Shown piece after piece: positions 34,653 through 42,949 of a DNA stretch of 50,740 bases. The first letter of the stretch is position 1; each line of letters opens with the position of its first letter. The DNA is from an uncultured Armatimonadota bacterium. GTDB lineage: Bacteria > Armatimonadota > Fimbriimonadia > Fimbriimonadales > Fimbriimonadaceae. The translations under genes were made by a program, and so were the position numbers. Where the stretch lies: the NCBI GenBank assembly GCA_903904815.1, contig CAIVDU010000088.1, forward strand, positions 1-50,740, in the 5' to 3' direction. A model generated the notes under the pieces. That model was not told the DNA's origin. It saw only the letters and a list, made by a program, of their open reading frames with translations, and ran no database searches.

Positions 34653-34895
34653 GTGGTCAAAGCGTTCTGGCAGGTGCTTGCTTCGGCAGGCATCAGCCTG
34701 GCGGTGGGTTGTGGCCCCAGTACCGAGGCGACGGCCCCGTCCGTGACTCGTGAACAGCGTATCGCAGGCATTCAGGCGAATCGGAGCATGCCGGAATCGA
34801 TCAAGAAAATTGCGATCGCTCAACTGTCAAATGACAAGCCTCAACCAGGGCCGGTAAAACCTTCGCCGACGAGTCAGGGGCAGTCTCGACCGTGA
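34653..34895 (+). CDS. Small lipoprotein paired with prepilin
   Basis: An 80-residue protein with a signal peptide ending in lipobox LAVGC, then a low-complexity tail rich in Pro, Ser and Gln, with a central helix-like stretch TREQRIAGIQANRSMPESI. GTG at 34653 follows the prepilin stop with no gap, and its own stop overlaps the next start by 4 nt, so the three are co-translated. A second prepilin in this window (47136) also has a small lipoprotein gene behind it, which suggests a functional pairing. No known function. Confidence 0.75.
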   Translation: MVKAFWQVLASAGISLAVGCGPSTEATAPSVTREQRIAGIQANRSMPESIKKIAIAQLSNDKPQPGPVKPSPTSQGQSRP

Positions 34896-35752
34896 ATTTG
34901 ATCGGTTCTCAGTCCTATCCCTGGTGGCAGGAGTACGACTCGCAGGGGCTGTCGTTGCTTCCGTCGGTGGCTCCTCTATTTGATCGTCTCGTGGAAGCCG
35001 GGATCTCGACCTGGGAACCGTGTCTTTCGGGAATTGCCGACATCGCTCCGCTCCGCGACGCTATGGCATATTCGAAGATATCCTGCGTCAGCGCCTATGT
35101 CGGTGGAGACTTTATCTCGCCGGATTGGCAACAGACAGTCCAAGACCATATTGGGCTTGCGAAAGAAGTATCCGGGCTGGGGGTGAGGATTCTCGTTTGT
35201 AATCCAGACCCCATCTCCTTCCAATCTGTCGTCGAAAAGTCGGATGAGGTTCTGGTTCAGCAGTCGCGGGCGCTTAAGGTCTTGGCAGAGGGCTTAGGTG
35301 AAATCGGTATGCAACTCGCCTATCACGTCCATCAGCCTGAGATGGCTTCTGACGGACGTGAACTCCATTGGATGATGGAGTCGACGGTGGACTCTCCCAT
35401 GGGCCTTTGCTTCGATGCTCATTGGATCTACCGAGGGGCGGGTAACCGATCGGAAGTGGTGTTCGATGTGCTTCGACGTTATGGGCGGCGTGTCATATCC
35501 ACTCACCTGAGACAGTCGAGAGGAGGCGCATGGACAGATGTCCTGCAAGTAGGGGATCTCGACTACCGGGAGATCTTGAGCGAACTTGATCAAGTTGGCT
35601 TCCAGGGACCCCACATTCTCGAACTTGCCACGGAGGCAGAAACAAAGAGGACGCATAGCATTTTGGATGCGCATCGGCGAAGCGCGAGATTTTTGCAATC
35701 GCTTTTGGAAGAACTCCGCGTCGAGAGGGGCGTTTTACAAATTTCGCGCTAA
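34892..35752 (+). CDS. Sugar phosphate isomerase/epimerase (xylose-isomerase-like TIM barrel)
   Basis: A 286-residue TIM-barrel protein of the AP-endonuclease-2/xylose isomerase-like superfamily. Seen are LVEAGISTWEPCLSG early, LVCNPDP, GMQLAYHVHQPEM with metal-ligand His, MGLCFDAHWIYRGAG with the Asp and His expected at the metal site, and VISTHLRQSRGG near the C-terminus. These enzymes isomerise or epimerise sugars, inositols or keto-acids. The start is GTG at 34892. Together with the oxidoreductase that follows, it suggests conversion of an oxidised sugar. Confidence 0.85.
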   Translation: MNLIGSQSYPWWQEYDSQGLSLLPSVAPLFDRLVEAGISTWEPCLSGIADIAPLRDAMAYSKISCVSAYVGGDFISPDWQQTVQDHIGLAKEVSGLGVRILVCNPDPISFQSVVEKSDEVLVQQSRALKVLAEGLGEIGMQLAYHVHQPEMASDGRELHWMMESTVDSPMGLCFDAHWIYRGAGNRSEVVFDVLRRYGRRVISTHLRQSRGGAWTDVLQVGDLDYREILSELDQVGFQGPHILELATEAETKRTHSILDAHRRSARFLQSLLEELRVERGVLQISR

Positions 35753-35757
35753 GTGTC

Positions 35758-36849
35758 ATGGAAGCACCAGTGAACACAACTCAAGAGGTTTCAAAAATCG
35801 ATTTCCGGCCAACTTCGCCGCGTGAATATCGGCCGGAAATTGGTCTGATTGCTTGTGGTGAGATTACGAAGATTCATTGCGAGGCCTACCGCCGGGCTGG
35901 CTATGCGGTTACCGGCCTTTGTGATATTCGAATTGAAAAGGCAAAGAATCGTCAGAGGGACTTCTTCCCATCAGCAATTATCACCACCGACGTCGATGAT
36001 CTTCTGAGCAATCCGAATATTGAGGTCGTCGACATTGCCGCGCACCCAGAGGTTCGTGTTGAGCTTATTGAACGAGCGCTGCTCGCAGGAAAACACGTGC
36101 TCAGCCAAAAGCCGTTTGTTACAGATCTCGAAGTCGGATGGAAGCTGATTCATCTGGCAGAGAGACTGGGAAGGGTGCTGGCAGTAAACCAGAACGCTCG
36201 CTGGGCTCCGCACTTTCGTTTCATGATCAACGCGATCCAGGCCGGGCATCTTGGGGAGGTAAACGATGTGAGCTTTTCAGTCCACTGGGATCACAACTGG
36301 ATCGTCGATACACCCTTCAATTTGATGCCTCATGCGGTGCTCTACGATTTTGCGATCCATTGGTTTGACCTGCTGGGCGGGCTACTTCCTGGCAAAGTTC
36401 CTCAGGCCGTGTTTGCATCCACAAGCCGAGCCTACGCGCAAATGGCTAAACCGCCACTGCTGGCCCAGGCCGTTGTGCAATATGGCGGTTCCCAGGCTTC
36501 ACTCGTGTTCAACGGAAACGTGAAAGTCGGAAAGAAAGACCGTACGTTCATTCATGGGACACGTGGGACTCTGCTTAGCGAGGGCGAGGGTCTCGAAAAA
36601 CAGCAGGTCTGCCTGTCGACCCAGGAGGGAGAATTCTTTCCTTTGCTGCAGGGTAGCTGGATCCCCGACGGATTCCATGGAACGATGGGAGAGTTGCTGA
36701 CCGCGATTTACGAGGGGCGCCAGCCAGAAAATTCGGCCCGAAACAACATGCAATCGCTGGCCCTGTGCTTGGCTTCGACCAAGAGCGCGGATTCCGGCAC
36801 GGTTCAACCTTGCGCGCTTGGCGACGTCGCGCCCGAGCCTGGAAGCTAA
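35758..36849 (+). CDS. Gfo/Idh/MocA-family oxidoreductase
   Basis: A 363-residue NAD(P)-dependent sugar dehydrogenase-like protein. The Rossmann start IGLIACGEITKIHCEAYRRA has an alanine-cysteine pair in place of the usual second glycines (commonly G-x-G-x-x-G), so cofactor binding may be unusual. AGKHVLSQKPFVTD carries the conserved Lys-Pro, and NQNARWAPHFR follows. Members oxidise or reduce pyranoses, inositols or rearranged sugars. It starts 5 nt after the isomerase gene and stops 4 nt before the LacI gene, firmly within the operon. Confidence 0.87.
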   Translation: MEAPVNTTQEVSKIDFRPTSPREYRPEIGLIACGEITKIHCEAYRRAGYAVTGLCDIRIEKAKNRQRDFFPSAIITTDVDDLLSNPNIEVVDIAAHPEVRVELIERALLAGKHVLSQKPFVTDLEVGWKLIHLAERLGRVLAVNQNARWAPHFRFMINAIQAGHLGEVNDVSFSVHWDHNWIVDTPFNLMPHAVLYDFAIHWFDLLGGLLPGKVPQAVFASTSRAYAQMAKPPLLAQAVVQYGGSQASLVFNGNVKVGKKDRTFIHGTRGTLLSEGEGLEKQQVCLSTQEGEFFPLLQGSWIPDGFHGTMGELLTAIYEGRQPENSARNNMQSLALCLASTKSADSGTVQPCALGDVAPEPGS

Positions 36850-36853
36850 CCGT

Positions 36854-37957
36854 ATGGATCTCACCTTGGCTTCAGAAGTACGACCGGATACTTTCGCCAG
36901 AATGGTATCCATGCACCGCCGACCCAGTAGCCGTGATGTTGCTCGCCTCGCGAATGTTTCGCAAACGACGGTTTCGTTCGTATTGAATCGTCGCGAGGGG
37001 GCAAACATCAGTGAAGAGACTCGCGCCAGGGTCGAGAAGGCGGCGGCCGAGTTGGGTTACCGGCCCAATCGTTTGGCGGACGCGCTTCTGCGAAACAAGA
37101 GCTACACCGTTTGCTGCGTAACTCCGTCCCGTCTTTCGACTTATCACGCCGGCGTGGTCGAAGGGATCGACAATTATTTATCGGCGCGCGGCTACCGACT
37201 GCTCTCGGTTTACACCCACCACGACCCGGTCAGAGAGGCGGAGCAGGTTCATGCCTTTCTCGATAGCGCCGTCGACGGAATCGTTTATTTCGCCGACGAA
37301 GTGACCTTGGAGTTTGTGGACAACTGGCTTTCCCGCGCAATCGAAAGCAATGTCGCTTGCTTAGTAGTCGACACTCGAAGTCGTCCCGGACTGGATGCAG
37401 TCGTCAGCGACGATGTCAACGGGTCGCGCCAGGTTACTGATCATCTTATTTCGCTTGGTCACGAGCGCATTGGGCATCTTGGCGCTGGCCACGTTATGTC
37501 GACGGCAGTCGACCGCCTCGAGGGGTATCGGATCGCGATGAAGGAAGCTCAACTTCCGATTGATGAGTCCTGGGTCATTGGAAATTCTTACCTTTCTCTC
37601 CCATCCGATCAGGAGATCTTCGACTTAGCCTGCCGGGTGACTGCGATCACGGCGGCCGCAGACGACTCTGCCGGAAAAGTTCTTCAGGTGCTCAAAGAAC
37701 GTGGAGTTCGAGTTCCCGAAGACTGTTCGGTGACCGGGTTCGGAAACCAAGAATGGACACCTTGGGTGGGCTTAACTACCGTCGTGCAACACACCCAAGA
37801 GATGGGAATCAGCGCCGGTCAGCTCCTTCTTCAGAGAATGGGGGAGCTTTCAGCACCCCCGCAGCTTCGCACATTTGCAACCGATACCGTTATTCGTCAA
37901 TCCACTGCTCCACCGCGGCCCCCAGATTCTGCTCACCGAATGCCATGTCTCATCTGA
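36854..37957 (+). CDS. LacI-family transcriptional regulator
   Basis: A 367-residue regulator with the classical LacI helix-turn-helix SSRDVARLANVSQTTVSFVL (about residues 25-45) and the hinge-helix region GYRPNRLADALLRNKSYTV. The ligand domain includes GHERIGHLGAGH and PEDCSVTGFGNQEWTPW. ATG 36854 (GGAAG 8 nt upstream) was chosen over an earlier in-frame ATG inside the oxidoreductase gene and over later ATGs nearer the HTH. The N-terminal extension of about 24 residues before the HTH is longer than usual. Its stop overlaps the next gene by 13 nt. It probably controls this operon; the palindrome at 33795 is the best target candidate. Confidence 0.92.
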   Translation: MDLTLASEVRPDTFARMVSMHRRPSSRDVARLANVSQTTVSFVLNRREGANISEETRARVEKAAAELGYRPNRLADALLRNKSYTVCCVTPSRLSTYHAGVVEGIDNYLSARGYRLLSVYTHHDPVREAEQVHAFLDSAVDGIVYFADEVTLEFVDNWLSRAIESNVACLVVDTRSRPGLDAVVSDDVNGSRQVTDHLISLGHERIGHLGAGHVMSTAVDRLEGYRIAMKEAQLPIDESWVIGNSYLSLPSDQEIFDLACRVTAITAAADDSAGKVLQVLKERGVRVPEDCSVTGFGNQEWTPWVGLTTVVQHTQEMGISAGQLLLQRMGELSAPPQLRTFATDTVIRQSTAPPRPPDSAHRMPCLI

Positions 37958-39456
37958 AACCTCTCACGTTCTTAGGAACTCTGTTGATCGTCTCCCTATT
38001 TGTCTCGCAGGCTAGGGCCGACACGAACCCATCTAGCAGCGTGATATCCCTCTCTTCGTCCGGTAACGACGCAGCATCGGGCACCTTGGAGGCGCCCATA
38101 CGGACTCTTCAAGAGGCTCGGAAAAGAACTCATTCGGCATGTCGATGGCTGCTTGGCTCTGGGGTGTTTGAAGTCGGCGATCGTTGGAAGCTGCCCAGCC
38201 ACGTGACCATTACAGGACAGGGTTCGCAAAAAACCACGTTGAAGGGAACCTTCTTAGTGGAAGATTCCCGAGACATTCACTTCGAAGGCTTGAGCCTGCG
38301 GGGAATTTCGACCCCCTCCCCAACCATTTACGCTCGTCGGGCGAGCAATTTGAGCTTTCGCAAAATCGACGTTCGAGAGTTTAATGGAGGTTGTTTCGAT
38401 CTTCAGGACGTCGCGGACGTTGTGGTCGAGGACCTTGTCAGCAGAGATACCACCTTCAACACCCGCTTGATCAATCCCAAAGCGACCGGCATCGTCGAAT
38501 ATACGTCAGTGTTCGAGGTCGGCAACGTCAAGAATCTTGTCGTCCAGCGAGCCGACGTGGATACGCGGGCAAGGGGCGGAAAATTCCTCGGCACTGCACT
38601 GGACTCTTGGGGGAAAGCCGCGTGGAACGATCCGTGCGCCTACCTGAAGAACATCCACATTCAAGATTGCCTCATCAGCGTTGACCGCTCTCACGGATGG
38701 GTGACGGAGTCGGGAACTACCGTTCCACAGGCCGCGATCGAAGTTTGGCATTGCCACAACGACGGGATCGAGATTGACCATTGCTCGATGAACGGGGTCT
38801 GCTCGATCGATGGAGGCTATCACCATGGTGAGCCGGACTGTGGCACGCTGCATATTCACCACAATCTCTTCGATCATCCGGGCTACACGTTCGAGATGAT
38901 GCAAGACAACAGCGAATTCGATCACAACTACGTGCGGGGTGGGGACTATCCATTCGCTCAGTTCGGCGACGGCCTAATCTATTCAAACCTGAATGTTCAC
39001 CACAACATCTTCGAAGACATTGACGGACCGACCCAGATAGGTCACTTCTCCGGAATAATTCGTGGCCTAAAATTCTGGAACAACACACTCGTCTCCAAGA
39101 GCAAGTCGCAGGTGTTCTTCTTCAATAAGGGTGAACCGACCGATGCGCTCGTTTTCAACAACATTTTCGTGACCGGAGACGGCGCACCCTTGCACGTCGG
39201 CGTGGGAGTGATGAACAACTGGTTCCAAGGCGGAGTGAGGGCAGGAGAAGGAGCCCAAGCTGGGTATGCGGACCTGGGTTATGTGGGAGATTCTGCCTTT
39301 TCCCGATACCGTCCCAGATCAAAGTCGGGCCTTTTCCACGGTGGGAAAATCGTCGATGGCCTCAACGAAAACCTGGGATCAAGTACCGGACTGGGAGCCA
39401 TCGGCCTCGGCGATCAGGACTGGCCGTTAGGACCTAGGCTCGCCCCGCACCTGTAA
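37945..39456 (+). CDS. Secreted right-handed parallel beta-helix protein
   Basis: A 503-residue protein with a signal peptide (HLKPLTFLGTLLIVSLFVSQ, cut near ARADT). The body shows beta-helix rungs: repeated hydrophobic-x-hydrophobic strands with Asn and His turns, such as NLSFRKIDVREFNGG, VVVEDLVSRD, VVQRADVDT and HIHHNLFDHPG, LNVHHNIFEDID, FWNNTLV. An N-terminal DUF1565-like stretch (SGNDAASGTLEAPIRTLQEA) supports this. Such proteins are often polysaccharide lyases or hydrolases acting on acidic glycans; the catalytic residues cannot be picked with confidence. It overlaps the LacI gene. Confidence 0.82.
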   Translation: MSHLKPLTFLGTLLIVSLFVSQARADTNPSSSVISLSSSGNDAASGTLEAPIRTLQEARKRTHSACRWLLGSGVFEVGDRWKLPSHVTITGQGSQKTTLKGTFLVEDSRDIHFEGLSLRGISTPSPTIYARRASNLSFRKIDVREFNGGCFDLQDVADVVVEDLVSRDTTFNTRLINPKATGIVEYTSVFEVGNVKNLVVQRADVDTRARGGKFLGTALDSWGKAAWNDPCAYLKNIHIQDCLISVDRSHGWVTESGTTVPQAAIEVWHCHNDGIEIDHCSMNGVCSIDGGYHHGEPDCGTLHIHHNLFDHPGYTFEMMQDNSEFDHNYVRGGDYPFAQFGDGLIYSNLNVHHNIFEDIDGPTQIGHFSGIIRGLKFWNNTLVSKSKSQVFFFNKGEPTDALVFNNIFVTGDGAPLHVGVGVMNNWFQGGVRAGEGAQAGYADLGYVGDSAFSRYRPRSKSGLFHGGKIVDGLNENLGSSTGLGAIGLGDQDWPLGPRLAPHL

Positions 39457-39494
39457 TCCCATCGTCAGCACCCACAACAATTGAATATTTCTTT

Positions 39495-40889
39495 ATGAGC
39501 GAACTGCAAGGACACATCAACCACACGCACTCGAGTCAGACCAGCGGACTCCCCGGGTCGATGCCTCGACGTCTTAACGTCACGATGATCGGCGCGGGGA
39601 GTGGATTCACTAATTCCATTCTCCGTGATGTCGTCATGATTCCGAATTCGCTAGGGGGTGAACTTCGCTTAGTCGATATCAACGAGGAACGTCTGGCACT
39701 TAGTGAAGGACTCATGCGAATGATCCTTGAGGAGTCGGGAGAGGTGCGCAAGTGGACGATTCGAAGTTCGCTCAACCGCAAAGAGCTGCTTCCGGGAACC
39801 GACTACATTATCAATTCGATCGAGGTTGCGGGGTTGGCTTGCGTTCGGACCGACAACGACATCCCTCTTGAGTTTGGGGTGAGTCAATGCATCGGAGACA
39901 CGATAGGACCGGGTGGACTGATGAAGGGTTTGCGAACCCTTCCCGTTTGGGTCGAGATCCTGCGTGATGTTCGAGAACTCTGCCCAAGAGCCATGGTTCT
40001 CAACTACACGAATCCGATGAATATGATGTGCCTTGCCGCCCACCGGGCGGTCCCCGAGGTTAAAACGGTAGGCCTTTGCCACTCGGTTCAGGGCACATCC
40101 GATCTCTTGGCGAAGACCTTGAATCGACCGCTGGAAACCATCAAATGGCAATGCGCTGGGATCAACCACCTTGCATGGTTTACCGAGTTCTCGGATCTGG
40201 ATGGTCAGTCCCTCTATCCAGAGTTGCTAGCGCTGGCAAATGATCCAAGCAGTGAGTTTGCCCGGACCGAGCCGATTCGCACCGACATGATGCGCCACTT
40301 TGGCGCCTTCATTACCGAATCGAGCGGGCATTTGAGCGAGTACTTGCCCTACTACCGAAAGAGGGCCGACCTGAGGGATCGTTACACGATCGATGGCTAT
40401 GGAGGACAAGAGAGTTTCTACGCCGATAATTGGCCTCAGTGGGTCAAGGATCAGAACGCCTATCGGCGACGCCTTATGGCAAAAGAAGAACCGGTGGACC
40501 TCAAACGCTCATGGGAATATGGTGCCTGGATCATTGAGGCAACCGAGAAGAACCAACCCATCGTGATCTACGGCAATGTTCCCAACACAAGCTTGATCTC
40601 GAATTTGCCGCAGGACGCCTGCGTGGAAGTGGCTTGCATGATAGACCGAAACGGGCTTCAGCCTATCCAGTTTGGCAAGTTGCCGAGTCAAATGGCGGCA
40701 ATCTGCGATTCGAACATACGGATGTTTGATCTCGCGGTTGACTCCGCCTTGGCTAAGTCGAAACAACTTGCTAAGTACGCGCTTGCAATGGATCCATTGA
40801 CATCTGCCGTGTGCTCGCCAGCGGAGGTGTTCGAAATGGTGGACCGCTTGTTCGAGGCCCAGGCCGAGTTCCTTCCGGGCTACGTTTGA
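39495..40889 (+). CDS. GH4-family NAD-dependent glycosidase (alpha-galactosidase/glucuronidase type)
   Basis: A 464-residue enzyme of glycoside hydrolase family 4, which uses NAD and a divalent metal for redox-assisted cleavage. The Rossmann motif is MIGAGSGFT, followed by GDTIGPGGLMKGLRT and NYTNPMNMM. The metal-site residues are in VGLCHSVQG (Cys, His) and GINHLAW (His). GLCHSVQG matches the MelA-like alpha-galactosidase and alpha-glucuronidase branch more than 6-phospho-glucosidases. ATG 39495 has no evident ribosome site; an internal ATG at 39561 (MPRR) begins right at the conserved domain and may be the true start. It is the likely catabolic enzyme at the end of the operon. Confidence 0.9.
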   Translation: MSELQGHINHTHSSQTSGLPGSMPRRLNVTMIGAGSGFTNSILRDVVMIPNSLGGELRLVDINEERLALSEGLMRMILEESGEVRKWTIRSSLNRKELLPGTDYIINSIEVAGLACVRTDNDIPLEFGVSQCIGDTIGPGGLMKGLRTLPVWVEILRDVRELCPRAMVLNYTNPMNMMCLAAHRAVPEVKTVGLCHSVQGTSDLLAKTLNRPLETIKWQCAGINHLAWFTEFSDLDGQSLYPELLALANDPSSEFARTEPIRTDMMRHFGAFITESSGHLSEYLPYYRKRADLRDRYTIDGYGGQESFYADNWPQWVKDQNAYRRRLMAKEEPVDLKRSWEYGAWIIEATEKNQPIVIYGNVPNTSLISNLPQDACVEVACMIDRNGLQPIQFGKLPSQMAAICDSNIRMFDLAVDSALAKSKQLAKYALAMDPLTSAVCSPAEVFEMVDRLFEAQAEFLPGYV

Positions 40890-40988
40890 CTCGTCTGAGA
40901 GTGGGGCCTGCGCTCAGGATGATTTGTGTGAGAGGCGTAAGTGGATTTCGAGCCCATCCGTCGACGTTGGCAGGCTCGCACCATCGAG

Positions 40989-41121
40989 TCAGGATTCCGC
41001 TGGCGGGCAGGGGGTTAAATGGACGTCTTTCAGGTGCTCGGCACTCCAGGCGGCGATCGCGTTCAAGATTGGCTTCAGGGCAAGTCCCGAATCGGTGAGT
41101 TCATAGCTGGTGCGGGGCGGC
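40989..41121 (-). pseudogene. HxlR-family regulator, 3' fragment
   Basis: The minus strand encodes PPRTSYELTDSGLALKPIL then NAIAAWSAEHLKD, which is the C-terminal wing and last helix of HxlR-type winged-helix regulators (usual form PPRVEYxLTxxGxxLxPxLxALxxW). The N-terminal 60 or so residues, including the zinc/redox cysteine and recognition helix, are absent. Homology stops abruptly near 41115-41121, where the DoxX-like fragment begins on the other strand. Confidence 0.8.
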
Positions 41122-41322
41122 GTGCTTCTGTTGGCCAACCGATTCGTTCCGCTTGCGCTCGTCATTCTTGGACCATTGCTAGTGAACATCCTTTTGTTTC
41201 ACGGATTGATGGCGCCGGAGGGAATCGCTCCGGGCATCGTTGCGGCCGGTCTTTGGGGCGTGGTGTTCTACTCGGTTCGATCGGCATTTCAGCCGATCTG
41301 GTCTAATCAAGTTCAGGCCTAA
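41110..41322 (+). pseudogene. DoxX-family membrane protein, 3' fragment
   Basis: The plus strand encodes GGVLLLANRFVPLALVILGP then LLVNILLFHGLMAPEGIAPG and FYSVRSAFQPIW, which corresponds to the last two membrane helices of DoxX-like proteins. The first two helices are missing. GTG at 41110 could start a 70-residue product, but most of it is only half a protein. It abuts the HxlR remnant on the opposite strand head to head, and ends 1 nt before the monooxygenase gene start. Confidence 0.75.
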
Positions 41323-41323
41323 C

Positions 41324-42352
41324 ATGGAACTTGGAATCGATAGCTTTGTGATGGCGGTACCGTCTGCGCTCACCGGTGGGTCAGTACCACCGGTGCAGGC
41401 GATGGAGCAGTTGCTCCAGAGGATGGAGCGCGCGGACCAAGTGGGGCTCGACGTTTTCGGCATCGGTGAGCATCACCGGGCGGAGTTCCTTGACAGCGCT
41501 CCCCACATGATTCTTGCCGCTGCCGCATCGCGCACGAAGCAGATTCGCCTCTCAAGCGCGGTGACCGTCTTGAGCGCCGCGGACCCGGTTCGAGTCTTCC
41601 AAAATTTTGCCACGCTGGATCTGCTGTCGGATGGCCGGGCAGAGATGATCGTGGGGCGGGGGTCGTTTATCGAAGCGTTTCCCCTCTTCGGTTTGAATCT
41701 CAAGGACTACGATGCCCTCTTCTCGGAAAGACTCGAGCTGTTGCTGAAGATCCAGGAGAATGAGAAGGTGACTTGGTCCGGTCGATTCAGGCCGCCATTA
41801 ACTGGTCAGGGAGTCTATCCACGTCCACTTCAGGAGAAGATCCCGATCTGGGTCGGGGTTGGAGGAACGCCGCAGTCGTTCGTCCGAGCCGGCACGCTGG
41901 GTCTTCCTCTCATGGTGGCGGTCATTGGCGGGGAAACCCATCGGTTTCGTCCGCTGGTCGACCTTTACCGTGAATCAGGCCTCGCGGCTGGACATGCACC
42001 GGAAGACCTGAAGGTCGGACTTCACTCGTTGGGATACGTTGCGGAAACGACGGAGCAGGCGGCCGATGAGTTCTTCCCAGGCTATGCGAAGTCGTTTACC
42101 GAGATTGGAAAGGAACGGGGCTGGCCACCGGTGACCCGCGGTCACTTCGACAGTCAGCGAGGACCCTTGGGAGCCCTGCTAGTGGGAAGCCCGGACGAAG
42201 TCGCCGAGAAGATCCTTCGGCACTCGGAGGCGCTTGGAGAAGTCGACCGCGTTTCGCTCCAAATGGATCCGGGACACTTAAGCCATGAACAGCTCATGCG
42301 GGCGATTGAGTTGTTAGGCGAACGCGTTGGTCCGCAGCTACGGTCCACGTAG
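41324..42352 (+). CDS. LLM-class flavin-dependent oxidoreductase
   Basis: A 342-residue protein of the bacterial luciferase-like monooxygenase superfamily, TIM-barrel enzymes that use reduced FMN or F420. Typical are FGIGEHHRAEFLDSAP near the N-terminus, AVTVLSAADPVRVFQNFATL then DLLSDGRAEMIVGRG, PLQEKIPIWVGVGGTP and LLVGSPDEVAEKIL. The substrate is unknown. It sits directly behind the HxlR/DoxX remnants. ATG 41324 was chosen because the conserved MELGIDSF start lies there and upstream codons overlap the DoxX fragment. Confidence 0.9.
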   Translation: MELGIDSFVMAVPSALTGGSVPPVQAMEQLLQRMERADQVGLDVFGIGEHHRAEFLDSAPHMILAAAASRTKQIRLSSAVTVLSAADPVRVFQNFATLDLLSDGRAEMIVGRGSFIEAFPLFGLNLKDYDALFSERLELLLKIQENEKVTWSGRFRPPLTGQGVYPRPLQEKIPIWVGVGGTPQSFVRAGTLGLPLMVAVIGGETHRFRPLVDLYRESGLAAGHAPEDLKVGLHSLGYVAETTEQAADEFFPGYAKSFTEIGKERGWPPVTRGHFDSQRGPLGALLVGSPDEVAEKILRHSEALGEVDRVSLQMDPGHLSHEQLMRAIELLGERVGPQLRST

Positions 42353-42411
42353 TCCGTATAAGATAGCGTCGAATAAATCCTAAGTGAAACCGATAAATAT
42401 TAAGAAATCCG

Positions 42412-42900
42412 TCACTCGCGAACTGCTAACTCATCGTGGGACGGTCGCTGAAAGATCGCCCACCACTGCTCGAGATCGGCGGCGCTGATCGGGTAGGTGC
42501 CTTGTCCTGGCAACTCATTTCGAGCTGCGACCCGTTCTTTAAGAACGTCGAGAGGCTCATCGAGAAATATCAGTTCCGACCGTGCGCCTAACGCAGTGGC
42601 CCTGTTTCGAAACCCCTCCCGTTCCTCACGGGACCAAACTCCAAAATCCAGGACGACGCTTACTCCCAACAAGAGGGCTCGTTCCGCAAGCTGCCACTGG
42701 ATCTTCTCGATTCGGTCGTGAGCGGTGTTCCATCGATCCAGTGAGTTGGACTCGCAGATGGTGGCGCCGTAGAGAGGAGTCATCCACTCGTCTGGCGTCA
42801 ACCGGATTGCGGGCGCCTCCTGCTCCAATTCCTTGGCCAGAGTGGTTTTTCCGGAACCCGGAAGCCCGCACATGAGATAGAGCGTCGGCTTTTGGTTCAT
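42412..42900 (-). CDS. P-loop kinase-like AAA protein (zeta-toxin/kinase type)
   Basis: A 162-residue protein with a Walker A motif GLPGSGKTTLAKEL at residues about 13-26, a LTPDEWM segment that likely marks the phosphate acceptor or Mg-binding Asp, and VVLDFGVWSREERE as the second acidic strand. Members of this group (AAA_33) include small-molecule kinases such as antibiotic or shikimate-like kinases and zeta toxins; no antitoxin gene is adjacent, so a toxin role is not supported. TAGAAT lies 6 nt before the ATG. Confidence 0.82.
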   Translation of the reverse strand: MNQKPTLYLMCGLPGSGKTTLAKELEQEAPAIRLTPDEWMTPLYGATICESNSLDRWNTAHDRIEKIQWQLAERALLLGVSVVLDFGVWSREEREGFRNRATALGARSELIFLDEPLDVLKERVAARNELPGQGTYPISAADLEQWWAIFQRPSHDELAVRE

Positions 42901-42906
42901 CTGCAG

Positions 42907-42912
42907 ATTCTA
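42907..42912 (-). promoter_or_regulatory. -10 box (TAGAAT) for leaderless P-loop gene
   Basis: On the minus strand TAGAAT ends 6 nt before the ATG at 42900, with no ribosome site. Confidence 0.55.
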
Positions 42913-42949
42913 TACATTTGCTTCGGGAATCCGTCTTGGAGTGAACTGG

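Noticed and set aside
42412-42900. Zeta-toxin-type toxin-antitoxin system
   Set aside because: The P-loop protein stands alone; no small antitoxin gene lies beside it on either strand.
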